A DNA stretch of 49,558 bases, from assembly GCA_027575765.1 (NCBI GenBank), contig JANBPT010000264.1, positions 1 through 49,558 of the forward strand, written 5' to 3'. The DNA is from Tieghemiomyces parasiticus (taxonomy: Eukaryota > Kickxellomycota > Dimargaritomycetes > Dimargaritales > Dimargaritaceae). Made by a program: the position numbers and the translations under genes. Under the pieces are notes generated by a model that saw only the letters and a list, made by a program, of their open reading frames with translations, made no database searches and had not been told where the DNA came from. This document shows, piece after piece, positions 1 through 10,214 of this stretch (position 1 is its first letter; the number at the start of each line of letters is the position of its first letter).

Positions 1-431
1 CCCTTTTCAATTTGTTGTTACTTCATGGCCATATCTGGCCAATCAGTTATATTGGCCCTTTCCCATTGTGTACCAAGTTTATTGCATTCTAACTACTGTG
101 CACGGAATAAAAGAAAGTTAAGCTCCCAAAAAATTCAAAAGGAATTAAGATAGCAAACTCCCCATGTTGTACCTAAATCCCTGCACTCAGTCCTTGCCTA
201 GCAAAACATACCCATATGCCTAATGGCCATCCTTTAACACTTTTCTGCCAACCTTTCTACATCCCCCACCCCCACTCCCATACCTCACATTCCCCCCTTT
301 TACAATTGCTGTACCCACAGGCAACCCTCCACCCTTGCAATCCAATTGTAGTGACACTCAAAACCTCTAGCTGGGCACTTCCAATGACCAACTGGAAAAT
401 TGCCAGTTGGCAGATAAGCATAAAAGCTAAG

Positions 432-560
432 TGTGGTGATTGGGAACCACCACACTAGATTATCCTAAAGTAAAGTCCAAGTCTACTTTTTCAGAACCAT
501 GAATTCTGTGATAGTAGAATAGCCTTTTGCTTATGGTATTAAACTTGGGCCTAATATCAT
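432..560 (+). repeat. Interspersed repeat, copy A (left arm of inverted pair)
   Basis: This block of about 129 bases reappears in reverse complement at 2184-2312 with roughly 90% identity by eye (about 13 differences). It opens with a potential hairpin: TGTGGTG, a short spacer, then CCACCACA. Its inner end reads TTGGGCCTAATATCA. No coding potential is seen. The high identity of two copies in opposite orientation fits terminal or subterminal inverted repeats of a mobile element, or two independent insertions of one short element. Confidence 0.8.
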
Positions 561-644
561 CTCAGATGGAACACATAGCACTAGAATCATAATGTAATAA
601 TGGTGTTAGTAGTGAACTGGTAATGTTTCCTGAAGAAGCTTGAC

Positions 645-773
645 TATGGTGCCTGGGAACCATCACATTAGATCCTTCACAGGTAATGCCCCAGTCTACC
701 ACTTCAGAACCAGACTTTATGTGATAGCAGAATGGACTTTAGGGAAAGAGTTTGGACTTGGGCCCACTATCAG
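645..773 (+). repeat. Interspersed repeat, diverged copy C
   Basis: This is a third copy of the same unit, in the same orientation as copy A and about 75% similar by eye. It keeps the starting TATGGTG..GGGAACCATCACATTAGA pattern, the TTCAGAACCAG core, GTGATAGCAGAAT and the end TTTGGACTTGGGCCC. The greater divergence suggests an older insertion, or an internal repeat of a larger element. Confidence 0.65.
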
Positions 774-832
774 CCCAGCCTTGCTACTATGGGCTAGTGT
801 TAAGAAATTGTGGAATTGTAGAGAAGTGCAAG

Positions 833-850
833 TGTGGTGAATTCACCACA
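833..850. repeat. Perfect 18-base palindrome matching the repeat tip
   Basis: TGTGGTGAATTCACCACA is its own reverse complement. It begins with the same TGTGGTG that starts repeats A and B, so it looks like two element tips fused head to head, or a self-complementary end of the same repeat family. Confidence 0.6.
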
Positions 851-1711
851 TTTTCCTCTCCTCCTTTCTCTCTCCCTTTCCCTCTCCCTTTCTCATCCAT
901 CCTGATACCTTATTGGTGCTTGGATGGTTACCCAGACCTGCCTATTGTTCTCTGAGGTTCCTTTGAGTCTTGGCATGACTCATCTCCTTTTTTCCCATCT
1001 TCTTCAAGCAGGTGCAAAGATGAAAGGATTGGAAATGGCCATCCCTACTGGCTACATCTCATTAGTAAGCAATTTCCAGATTGCTCTCCTCCTTTTTTCT
1101 CCCATTTCTCTCCCTTGGATTTTGTCCTCACAAAAATCCTCAACAACCAAATCCTCCCTCCTTTCTCTACCATCTTCATCCTTTCCTTTTTTCATATATA
1201 TATCCTCCCCTTCCTTCCCTCATTTCTATCATCATCAACTTCACTTTCTTCTCTACCTTTTCAAGAATAAAGTTCCCCATCAAGGAATTTGTTGCTTGAT
1301 CACTTCACCTTGCATCCTATGGCCCACTGAACTGCAGGCAGTTTCAAGTGTAAGGATCATATGTACCAGTGAATGAAACTACCCAGGCCCAATAGCAACC
1401 AGCTCCTCACCACTTCCTATTACTAATGAAACATTATTCAACACACCCCCACCCTCTGAGCATCTTGTCTACCAACAAAAATTAGATAAATGGCTTAATA
1501 ATGCACTAGTCCATAAAAAATGATGTGAAGGGCCACATGTAACAAAGCAACCATGAACAGGTTGGCTGCTCAGCGGACTGCTACCCTGGCGGCCATCCTT
1601 GGCGCAAAAACTAGTAGAGGTAACAGGAAAACGCGTGCCTAAAAACGACCAATCAGAGGTCTTAATTCTGTTCTCAGCAATGTTAAGAATAGTCCTGCCC
1701 CTGAATTTGCA

Positions 1712-1827
1712 GTTGCGGCCATCTGATGGTGTAAGCACCGTATCCCGTTAGATCTGCGAAGTTAAGGACCATTCAGCCGATCTAGTACTAAGGTGGGTGA
1801 CCACTTGGGAATAGTCGGTGCCGCAAC
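1712..1827 (+). rRNA. 5S ribosomal RNA gene
   Basis: The gene is about 116 nt, close to the usual 118-120. Helix I is a perfect 8-bp pairing of GTTGCGGC at the 5' end with GCCGCAAC at the 3' end. The internal Pol III promoter is present: an A-box-like GAAGTTAAGG around 1758-1767 and a C-box-like GGTGGGTGACCACTTGGGAAT around 1792-1812. The GCACCGTATCCCGTTAGATC loop region matches the 5S consensus. A T5 tract at 1828-1832 is a Pol III terminator. A single dispersed 5S gene outside the rDNA is common in fungi. It looks intact rather than pseudogenic, although it lies between inverted repeats. Confidence 0.88.
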
Positions 1828-2183
1828 TTTTTAATCTTTTGCTCAGATGGGGCTATACCAACTCCACTTAGGATTAGTACCATAACATGTGATATATATC
1901 ATCTGGATACAAAGGGCCAGTCAGTACCCAGAAGCATAGCACAAAATCATTTCCCAGATTCAGGGCTACTGAAGCTCCAGCTTTACTTATGATAATGGTA
2001 ATACTCAAAGTGGCAAAGGCATTGGTATCACCTGCCCTGGCATCCACTTAACCCAGGGTAGCATTGCAAGGCTTGGGGTGACTAGGACAAGGAGTTGTCA
2101 AGGATGTGACCTCAAGCATAATAGGCTAGGTTGTAGGATTGGTCAGAACCAAGTGCCTCTAGGAGGTCAGTTGCATGTTTGTG

Positions 2184-2312
2184 CTGATATTAGGCCCAAG
2201 TCTAATACCACACTCAAAAAGCTATTCTACTATCACAGAATTTCTAGTTCTGAAATAGTAGACTTGGACTTTACCTTGGGATAATCTAATGTGGTGGTTA
2301 CCAATCACCACA
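2184..2312 (-). repeat. Interspersed repeat, copy B (right arm of inverted pair)
   Basis: This is the reverse-complement copy of 432-560. On the minus strand it begins with TGTGGTGATTGGTAACC, runs through TAAAGTCCAAGTCTACT and ATTCTGTGATAGTAGAATAGC, and ends with TTGGGCCTAATATCAG. Differences from copy A are scattered substitutions with no obvious large gap. Confidence 0.8.
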
Positions 2313-2633
2313 ATGTAGCAAATAATGAGCTTATGGAACATAGGCATACTAAAAGTTTACTAGGGAATAATGACAACAGATGGCACTATGGGATGGAAAT
2401 ATTGAGAAAAAGCTGTCAGGCCCTGTGTTGCATACTTGGGCCCAGCTTATATACTAAGACTATAATAAATGATTTATGCTAATTGGTGGATGACCTGGCT
2501 GGTCCCCCGTCTCTTCCGGGCCTCTCCCAGAGGTCGCCCGGTCTCATTCCTTAGTTTCTTTCGATAGTTGTATAGGCGCGGCCTATTACAGTTCCTTAAA
2601 TCGAGAGGCCGTGCTCGGCTTCACAATAATGTG

Positions 2634-2718
2634 CCGAGAATAGCTCAGCTGGTAGAGCGGGAGACTGTAGTTCAATCACGATATCTCTAGGTCCCTGGTT
2701 CAATTCCGGGTTCTCGGA
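2634..2718 (+). tRNA. tRNA-Tyr (anticodon GUA) with 12-base intron
   Basis: The cloverleaf is complete. The 7-bp acceptor stem pairs CCGAGAA (2634-2640) with TTCTCGG (2711-2717), followed by discriminator A. The D-arm is GCTC..GAGC. The anticodon stem is GGAGA/TCTCT with loop CT-GTA-G..A (anticodon 2667-2669), the variable loop is AGGTC, and the T-stem is CCTGG/CCGGG around TTCAATT. The intron TTCAATCACGAT (2671-2682) sits one base after the anticodon, the canonical position for the splicing endonuclease and the usual state of eukaryotic tRNA-Tyr genes. The mature tRNA would be 73 nt before CCA addition. Confidence 0.93.
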
Positions 2719-3054
2719 TTGATTTTGCTTTTACCAGTGCCTCTGAGGTAGACATGCCCGTGGTGTTTCTACTCACCCAATGCCAATGGTGACAGTACCC
2801 CTTTGGTGTCATTGAGGTAACCTCAATATCACACTCTGCTCCTATCAGTCCACTTTGAGCCCTGCCTAAGACACTCACCTAGGCATGGTGACCCCTGACC
2901 TGAGCTGAGAGGCGCTTTCTACCTGACCCACGACTGCTTCACCTTCCGAACTAGACACCCCTCTTCCTTTCCAACTATTACAGGTTACCTAATGCATACC
3001 TCTGAACCCTTTTTCTTTTAGGAACCGACCTGTGCCTTTCCCTACCTCACCGCC

Positions 3055-5450
3055 ATGGAGGAAGTCCGCCAGCATGCCGTGGCCCGCTTGGGTGAGCTGC
3101 TTAAGCATCCCGACGACATCAACTTTAAGGTCGAAGTTTTGCGGCGTAAGCTGCTGAAGGAGAAACGTGTACTGGAGACCCAGCTCAACACAGACGTGCA
3201 GCGCCAGTTTGACGAAATCAAGGATGGCCTGCAGTGGATGAGCGGCAGCCAGGGCCAGGTTGAACTGGTACGCCGGCGCGTCGCCCAAATCGATCAGCTG
3301 TGCCAGGAGGCCAAACTCTGGATTCCGCACTACGAGCGCATCGCCAAGGTACGGTGTCTTAAGAGCATAAGGTCTCTGGAAGACCATTCAGCGGGTTGAC
3401 TGGTCACCCCTCGTCACATCACCTCCGTCAACCCCTAACTTTACCTCTATCTTGTCACCATTATGTCGGCTTCTAGATTTCCTGTACCCACCGCAACTTT
3501 CTGGCCACTATCGACTTCGTCAAGGAATTCCGTACCTTTAACGAGAAGCGGCACCAGGTTGCCCAACTCCTGGACCAGGCCGAGGCCCATATCGAGACGC
3601 TGGATCTGAATCTACTGCGGATCCACTACGAGTTGCGCCAGCTAGAGGAACTGCGCGACCGGGCAATGCGTTACACCGCCGTCGGCCACCCGGATGTGGC
3701 CCATACACTGGAACGGATGTTTGGCGACATTGACTCGCTGAGCGAGCGGTTTGAGCGCATTCTTTGGGGCCTGGCCGAGTATGTGTTTGAACTTGCCGAG
3801 CAGCTCCGTTTTGACCTTATCGTCCAGGTCTGCAAGGTGGTCGAGTATGAGGAGCGGCGTGACCAGCAGGGAGCTCTCCTGCAGCAGCGGGGTGGCCAGG
3901 ACGCAATGAAAGTGGTGTCACCGGCGGCCGGGTCGAATTGGACGCGCACCGACCGGCACTACAAACGGACCCTACTCGAGCGGCTGGAAAGAGCTATTCG
4001 CCACCGGCTGGCCACCATGCTAGGGCCCCTGTCGGGTGCCGATGCGGCTCAGACCCTGGAGGCTATGGACGAAGCCCTGGCGGCATTTGGTCAGCTCACC
4101 GAGAACGTTGCTCAGGATCTGGCCCTGGTGCAAAACTATGTCGCTCCGTGCTTCCCACCGGACTTTGACATCCTGCCCTTTTTCGTCACGCACTATCACC
4201 GCGCCGTGTACGACCACGTCCAGCGGCTGCAGGATAGCCCCATGGACGGTGGCACTATCTTGGACCTGCTGCGTGTCAGCCGCGAGTACCACGTCACCAT
4301 CTACGAAACCTTGGGGTTCCCGCAGGAGTGGTTGGAACCCAAGCTCCTTGAGGGTAAGGAGGAGGTACTCATACAGGAGTACATGGCCATCGTGCGCAAG
4401 AAACTGCGCGAGTGGGTCGACAACCTCATGGCCACCGAAACCGCCGAATTCGTTAACCGGACCAAGGCGCCCGAGGTAGACGCCGACAACCTATACTGCA
4501 TGCAGACCTCGGTCATCATGTTTCAGATCGTCAACGAGCAAGTGGAGCTTGCCTGCGAGTCCACCCGCGGGCGGCTTATCTTCGACGTGGTGAGCGAGTG
4601 CCACGCTGTGTTCCGTATCGCCCAACAGCAATGGAAACGGCACTTGGACGCCGAGTGCCGCCGCCAGGCCACGCGGGCCGCCGACGTCCCACCCGGCTTG
4701 GTCGACTATGTGATCGCATTAGCAAACGACCACCTGCGCGCTGTCGAGTATACGGAGAGCGTCTTGTCCCGGGCCTGCGAGGTGGTGAACCGGTCCTACC
4801 AAGAGAAACTGCACGCGGAGCTCTCGCTGGCCATGGACGAGTTTATGAACCTGGCGAAGGCGTGCTGTACGGCCCTGTGCGGGATTGTATTCGACGACGT
4901 CCTGCCTGTGTTTGGCCAGCTTTTCACCCCGGCCTGGTACAAGGACGACATTTTGCAGGCTGTTGTCCTGACGCTCAAGGACTATTCGGAGGACTTTCGC
5001 CACCACCTGCATGAGTACCTGTTCGAGCTGGTTATCAAGCACATCCTGGAACGGTTCGCCACGCTGTACCTGGACGCTGTGGCCAATAAGGGCGCGCGGT
5101 TCACCCGCCCGGCCAGCGTGATTAAATTCCACGCCGACGTGGAGGCCGCCGAGACCTTTTTCCGAACCTGTCTAGACGCGATCACCGTCGATGCCTGGCT
5201 ACAGCCCCTCCACCAGACGGGTGCCCTCATTGAAAGCTCGGCGACCCTCATTTTCCTCGATTTTTACGCCATGAAGAAACAGTATCCCGATCTGCCCCTC
5301 AGCTTTGTGAAGGACATTCTGCAGAAGCGGGACGACGTTGACCGGTCTCAGGTCAAGGAGATCATGGAGACACTCAACAATAAGGTCAAAAGTGAGCCCA
5401 GCGGGATGCACAAAACGCAAACGATTTTCTCGCAACTGACCAACTATTAG
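3055..5450 (+). CDS. SEC6: Exocyst complex component Sec6 (EXOC3)
   Basis: The gene has two exons, 3055-3348 and 3477-5450, giving 755 residues (human EXOC3 is of similar length, yeast Sec6 about 800). The 128-base intron starts GTACGG, has CTAAC at 3435-3439 and ends TCTAG; joining restores one frame through ERIAK-ISCTHRNF. The start is in a good context (CCGCCATGG). The N-terminus (about 1-130) is charged, helical and coiled-coil-like. The rest is the all-helical Sec6 fold, ending in the family signature LSFVKDILQKRDDVDR shortly before the C-terminus. Sec6 is a core subunit of the octameric exocyst, which tethers secretory vesicles at growing tips and septa; in yeast it also contacts the SNARE Sec9. 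It lies 340 bases downstream of the tRNA and is convergent with the receptor gene. Confidence 0.92.
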
Positions 5451-6802
5451 CGAAGCGAAGAGGCATTGACTTTCGCCCGGTCTCGTCGTTTATACCATAT
5501 ATTATTACTTGTCACGAGCTACCCACGGCTAACTTACAATAGCAAGGCCTTAACGGCCACTTGTGGTGATCGACCATGGCCACTTCGGCTACAAAAAGGG
5601 CTCATCAAAATTTTATGAAGGAGGCGTTGTAGTACATGTAGTGTGATCAAGGAGCCCACCCGAAGACATCCTGATCCATAGCCGTGGCCTTCCACCACGC
5701 ACGATCTTCCTGTTGAAACCGCCTCGACCGGGTTTGCATCACGAACGGCCACAACTCCATGGTCAGGAAAGACAGACACTTTCCGACTTTGGAACCAATA
5801 CCAGGCTCCTCAACCACACCAAGCGAAATCCCGTCATCCGACAGTGCGTCAATTTACGGCTGACAAACTGTCCATCAGTATTTATTCGTTAAGCGTGCAA
5901 TAGGCACCATGTTCGCCTTGGCCTAAGCACCTTTTGACCCATCCCCAAGCCTCGATTCCTCCACATCATATACTCGGGTTGTACACCCCGTTGCGGTAGG
6001 TACGCACGCAGACAAATGCGCAAATACAATGTGTTGAATTGGTTTAGTAAGAGCGGTGAAGACGGTGAAGATAAATATGGGAAAGTGAAGATGCATGGGT
6101 GAAAATAGTAGGTCTCAACTCCTATGAATATGTTGGGTGAATTACCCGGATGGGAAGAAGAGAAAGAGAGCAAGGTAGTGGTCGCGCTCGTACACCACCG
6201 CTACACTCCTACTGCGGGATAGGGTATGCCTCCTTGTCTGTACCTGCCTGCACTCTGCTACCCCCAATGGGGGCGGAAATGGTGGGGCCGGCCCCACTCC
6301 CACCAAAATAGAGAGGATGGTGAATCCACCACCTTTTGAAGCCTGCTGATTGTTATTGGCAAGCAATGACAATATCTGAGCAGAGTTAAATTAAGAAAAA
6401 CCAGTCCGATAATCTTGCGGACGAGAGGGGGAGGGCGCCGATTTCTACCTGAATTTGAGTTAATATCCTGTGGCGCCCTGACGGTCAATGTAGCACCACT
6501 GATAGCATTCTATTTATCACATCTAGGATGGCGCAACTCTATGATGAGAGTGACGTACAGAGGGTTAAGTTCAAGAAGGTGTTGAATCTTGGATATACTG
6601 GTCGAAGTGCCAGAATGGCGGATAGGCGCGGCAACGAATTACTAAGGCCATGCGATATGATGCATATGGTATGGGTACGGAGTGTTATGGGGTGGGCACA
6701 GAAGTGGCCGACATCATTAAATGTCTATGCGACAGAAATTGCAGCAGTGAGAAAGGTTCGGCTATCAACTGAGAGGTGAACGTGATCCTTCAAGGAGCAC
6801 CA
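5451..6802. other. Intergenic region between SEC6 and the receptor gene
   Basis: This is 1.35 kb between the two convergent 3' ends. AT-rich sequence just after the SEC6 stop (around 5490-5510, TTTATACCATATATTATT) could serve 3'-end formation. The short open frames here are unrelated to any family I recognise and carry no codon-usage signal, so no gene is called. Confidence 0.5.
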
Positions 6803-8743
6803 TCACACCAGAATCGTGGACGCTGTGCTGCTGAAATGACTGGACCGGCGTTCCCAAGCCGTCAAGTACTGCGGGGCAAAGTTGTAGGAGGGGGCTCCGT
6901 AGGCGTGGCAGGAATCGACCATATCGCGGAATCGATCCTCGAAGAGACGCGGGCTGCACGAACCCAACATGTAGTCTCGGGAGGCAAGGTTGGGCAGCTC
7001 GGCAAGCGGAACAATTGCCGGGAGTAAGGTCGGACGATTTACAACGGGGGTTATTCCCAACTTGCGGGCAGGCGCTTCTGGATCGCTGGCGGGGCCTTTC
7101 AGCATCAACCACTCGGCGACCCGCTGCTGGAGACTGGGCTTACGCACCGACGGTGGGGCTGGTAGCTCATTACACTGAGCGGCCTTCGCGTGTAGGACGG
7201 GTGTGAAATTAGTAGTGCTCAGACCCAGAGCACACTTATCCGACGCCGAGGCGGTGGGCTGGTGGATGGCGGAACAGCCGCGTAGGGTGATAACCGACCC
7301 CGTGGATGTTTCCAAGCTGGGGCTGCGGGACCCGGTCGCCATGGTCTGGGCAGGGCTGAGTCTTCTGGCAGCCGTGTGGGCCGCACCGGTGCTTTTGGGT
7401 TCCGCAGGGCTGGAAGAGAGGCTGTACAATGTGGGGTCCCGAGAGCTCATTTGAGGGCGGCGGAAATCTGCGATGGGGCTAGGCGAGTCGGCCACCATGT
7501 CGCAAAGGAGAAGGCCATGGCGCTGGGCCTGCTCTCGTGCCCGGCGCCGCTCGTACATGTCCGTACGGTATGACGTCCACACGGCCTGCACCATAGGATT
7601 ATAGGCAAACAGCACCGCCCGAATAAGGCCTTGCGAGCTGGTCAGCAGGCCGACGATGTAGGAGAGGACCTCTGAGAAGGTGTGCTGCTGGGCGAGCAGG
7701 AGGCTGCCCCAGAGCATGAGAGCAAGTGGCGCCACAGAGCAGGCATACAGGGCAACAATGAGGGAGCTGCGCGGGGCCGAGTCGTCGGCGGCCAGTTCGT
7801 ATGAGTTGGTTGAGAAGGAGCTGCGAGGCGAGGAGTCATTCGAGGTAATGGAATGGCACTGAAGGTTACGCAAACAGAACCGGTGGCGGTAGGCACGATA
7901 TTCTTTGAGAGAGTCTGTGAGGGACCGCATGGATGGACTGTAGAGAGTGGCGGGACGGAGGCCACTACCTTCCTCAAGACCGGAGAGGCTGTGGCGGTAG
8001 TGGCGGCGAAATACATGGATGTAGTGGATGGCCCATAGCGCGGCATAGAGCGCAAACACCACGGCGAGGGCGAGCCAGATTCCGTAGAAGGTCCAGAAGA
8101 GGACGGTACTTGTCAGGACGGTACCCTGCACAGTTGGTAGTACACTGGGCACGACGGCCTGAGCGCTGCTGAACTTAAGAACCACCGGAGGTATGGTGAT
8201 GAGTAGGGCGATCAGGGAGGGGGCGAGAAGGTAGCTGCGCTCGACCCACTTACTCTGACGCAACTGAGAGGCCAGCCCAGGGACACGCCGGGTGATGAGG
8301 CGGAGCTCGCCGTGAGATTGCACGACAAAGAACGCAACGGCGAGTAGGCTGGTGAGGTTGGCATTATAGAGTCCTACGAGGAGGCCATTCTGACCGAGCA
8401 CGGCGGCAAGCTTGCCTAGGTACTCGCGTGGGACGGGGAAAGTGTCGGATTCCGTGAGGCCCAAAAGGGTGGCGGCAGCCTCAAGTGCACTACCGAAGGG
8501 GGTCTGCGCCGTGACTGAATCTAACCGCGTGCCGTACAACGCCTGCCATAAGATCATCGTGAAGGCGATAGAATTGTCGACAGCGGCAATTGCAAGCGCT
8601 AATCGGAAAGAGGTACGGTCGACTTGGTGGTACTTCCGGCGCATCATCACATAGCCAGCGACCATGACTGTGAGTGTGGCGAGAAAAGAGAGAGAGTTGA
8701 TCACCTCGGTCACGACGAGATACGTACGTTGATCGATCGACAT
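6803..8743 (-). CDS. Seven-transmembrane G-protein-coupled receptor, fungal type
   Basis: This is a single exon of 646 residues. Seven hydrophobic segments are visible at about 9-33, 46-70, 112-143, 170-190, 207-240, 327-351 and 357-381. The third cytoplasmic loop (about 241-326) is long, basic and Ser-rich, and the cytoplasmic tail of about 265 residues is Ser/Thr/Pro-rich. The last helix and following segment, LTSSQGLIRAVLFAYNP, matches the pattern of fungal Git3/cAMP-receptor-like (class E/Dicty-CAR-like) receptors. It has no signal peptide and a very short extracellular N-terminus, as in nutrient-sensing receptors. Such receptors act at the plasma membrane through heterotrimeric G proteins; the ligand cannot be read from sequence. 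The 7TM topology is firm, the subfamily less so. Confidence 0.75.
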   Translation of the reverse strand: MSIDQRTYLVVTEVINSLSFLATLTVMVAGYVMMRRKYHQVDRTSFRLALAIAAVDNSIAFTMILWQALYGTRLDSVTAQTPFGSALEAAATLLGLTESDTFPVPREYLGKLAAVLGQNGLLVGLYNANLTSLLAVAFFVVQSHGELRLITRRVPGLASQLRQSKWVERSYLLAPSLIALLITIPPVVLKFSSAQAVVPSVLPTVQGTVLTSTVLFWTFYGIWLALAVVFALYAALWAIHYIHVFRRHYRHSLSGLEEGSGLRPATLYSPSMRSLTDSLKEYRAYRHRFCLRNLQCHSITSNDSSPRSSFSTNSYELAADDSAPRSSLIVALYACSVAPLALMLWGSLLLAQQHTFSEVLSYIVGLLTSSQGLIRAVLFAYNPMVQAVWTSYRTDMYERRRAREQAQRHGLLLCDMVADSPSPIADFRRPQMSSRDPTLYSLSSSPAEPKSTGAAHTAARRLSPAQTMATGSRSPSLETSTGSVITLRGCSAIHQPTASASDKCALGLSTTNFTPVLHAKAAQCNELPAPPSVRKPSLQQRVAEWLMLKGPASDPEAPARKLGITPVVNRPTLLPAIVPLAELPNLASRDYMLGSCSPRLFEDRFRDMVDSCHAYGAPSYNFAPQYLTAWERRSSHFSSTASTILV

Positions 8744-9743
8744 TGTGAATATAAACGACCAGTAATTAGATGTCTAGAGTCGGCAATAGATGGGCAAAGT
8801 AGTAATAGGATTTTCGCTAGTGTGAGCGGCAAAGGGATGTTACGGATGAAATGAGCAGCGTAGGACGCTATTTCAAACTATCAAGCGGATGTATTAGAGG
8901 TAGTTGACGCTAATACATGATTATGGGGGCTGAAAGTTGCACTGGGGGCAATGGCACTCCGGTAGAAGAATTATGGCAGGGCTCTTAGGTGTTCGTTTGA
9001 TTAATGGTAGATGACGGGTAGGTAGTGTAGCCGCGTAGTAGCATGAGTAAGGGATCACGTAAACAATGTGCCGACTGACAAGTTAGATAGGGAAGCAGGT
9101 GGGGGTGGTGGGGTAGTTGGCCGGGTATTTAATCGGGACCTTTCAACCGGGCGGCCGTCCCTTCAAATAATGTTGCCACGCCGCGCGTCAAGAGGGCAGA
9201 CCCGCCCACACAGCTGCGCATCGGGCGGGCTGACCGGACAGGGGAGAGTCGTGTTTACTACCCCGCTCCCCCCCCCCACCCTTGCTTTAGCCCTCTCCGA
9301 ATCCAGAGTGTGTGCGAGTACGCGCGCTCTTCCTTCTCCAGCGCTTATACGCAATCACTTCCCCGTGTCTACATGGACCGATTAGTGTTTACTTGACACT
9401 AATAGTATACCCCATGCGCCAGCGTGCCCAATCAGCCGGGAGCAGTAATCATTCGAGAGGGTCAGCAGGGGAAGTCGAAAATGTGGGGGATGTCGTTGGT
9501 GCCGACGTCCGACGTTTATTTCGGGCCGCCCACTTCTGGTTTCCGGCTCACCCACGCAGGTAAACGGCTAACCAGTGGTCGGTTAGTTTTCTATCCGACT
9601 TTACAAGTTCATTGCGCTACCATACCAATAAAACTCCAATATCCATGGTTGTGATCTGTGGGTGGCTAATGGACAGCTCGTTGTGGTTGAAAGCTCTCGG
9701 CATAATTCAAAGTATTACGCAACGCCGGGGGGTTTATTTCGCC

Positions 9744-9780
9744 GCCACTGGCCACAGCTCAGCGCAACTACGCCAGTGGC
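9744..9780. repeat. Inverted repeat, 9-bp stem
   Basis: GCCACTGGC (9744-9752) and GCCAGTGGC (9772-9780) are exact reverse complements separated by 19 bases. It could be chance; several 9-bp stems are expected in a window of this size. Confidence 0.5.
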
Positions 9781-9955
9781 CTCAGAAGTGCCCAATGTGG
9801 TCAGTCCCTGAAATGACCTCGTCGCTTTCCCGTGACGGGTACCGGAAACGGTGGCGTCAAGCGGCGCCGGATAGCCACATTAACCTTCGTCTGCACGACT
9901 TTACACTATAATCATTACCAGGACAGGCGAGCCATTCGGCCGTTCTGGCTGGCAA

Positions 9956-9996
9956 CAAGTTGAGGCCCCTGGCCCCTGCAGAAGTGCCTCAACTTG
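9956..9996. repeat. Inverted repeat, 11-bp stem
   Basis: CAAGTTGAGGC (9956-9966) and GCCTCAACTTG (9986-9996) are exact reverse complements separated by 19 bases. A perfect 11-bp stem with so short a loop is unlikely (expected well below one in 50 kb of random sequence), though not impossible. Confidence 0.6.
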
Positions 9997-10127
9997 ACAA
10001 TTGGTGCCATTGCCACTACGTATCGGTTCACTCGGTGGCATTACGCCCTAAAATAATCTCTCGTGGCATAATCAGACACCAGTCTCTAGCGGTCATTTTC
10101 TTCACCATCCTTCTGGATCCGTCGGTC

Positions 10128-10214
10128 GGTACGGACGCACGTTGCAGTGCAATTGTACCTTGACGCACATGCGTCCTCCACATGTGTGGTCAGGGTGCCT
10201 GTCGGAAAGGCACC
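10128..10214. repeat. Cluster of short interleaved inverted repeats
   Basis: GGTAC (10128-10132) can pair with GTACC (10155-10159), and GGACGCA (10133-10139) with TGCGTCC (10170-10176), an interleaved order. GGTGCCT (10194-10200) pairs perfectly with AGGCACC (10208-10214) across a 7-base loop. No open frame accounts for them. Confidence 0.45.

Larger units (their letters stand above)
432..2312. mobile_element. Possible non-autonomous element bounded by inverted repeats
   Basis: The inverted copies A (432-560) and B (2184-2312) bound 1.9 kb of AT-richer DNA with no plausible transposase. The diverged copy C, the palindrome and a 5S rRNA gene lie inside. A deleted DNA transposon with long inverted repeats would look like this, but no target-site duplication was identified. 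A cluster of short repeats inserted around a 5S gene explains the data equally well. Confidence 0.35.

Noticed and set aside
924..1376. 150-codon open frame on the plus strand
   Set aside because: It is low-complexity Ser/Pro/Phe sequence from a pyrimidine-rich tract, overlaps another frame, and has no domain or codon-usage signal.
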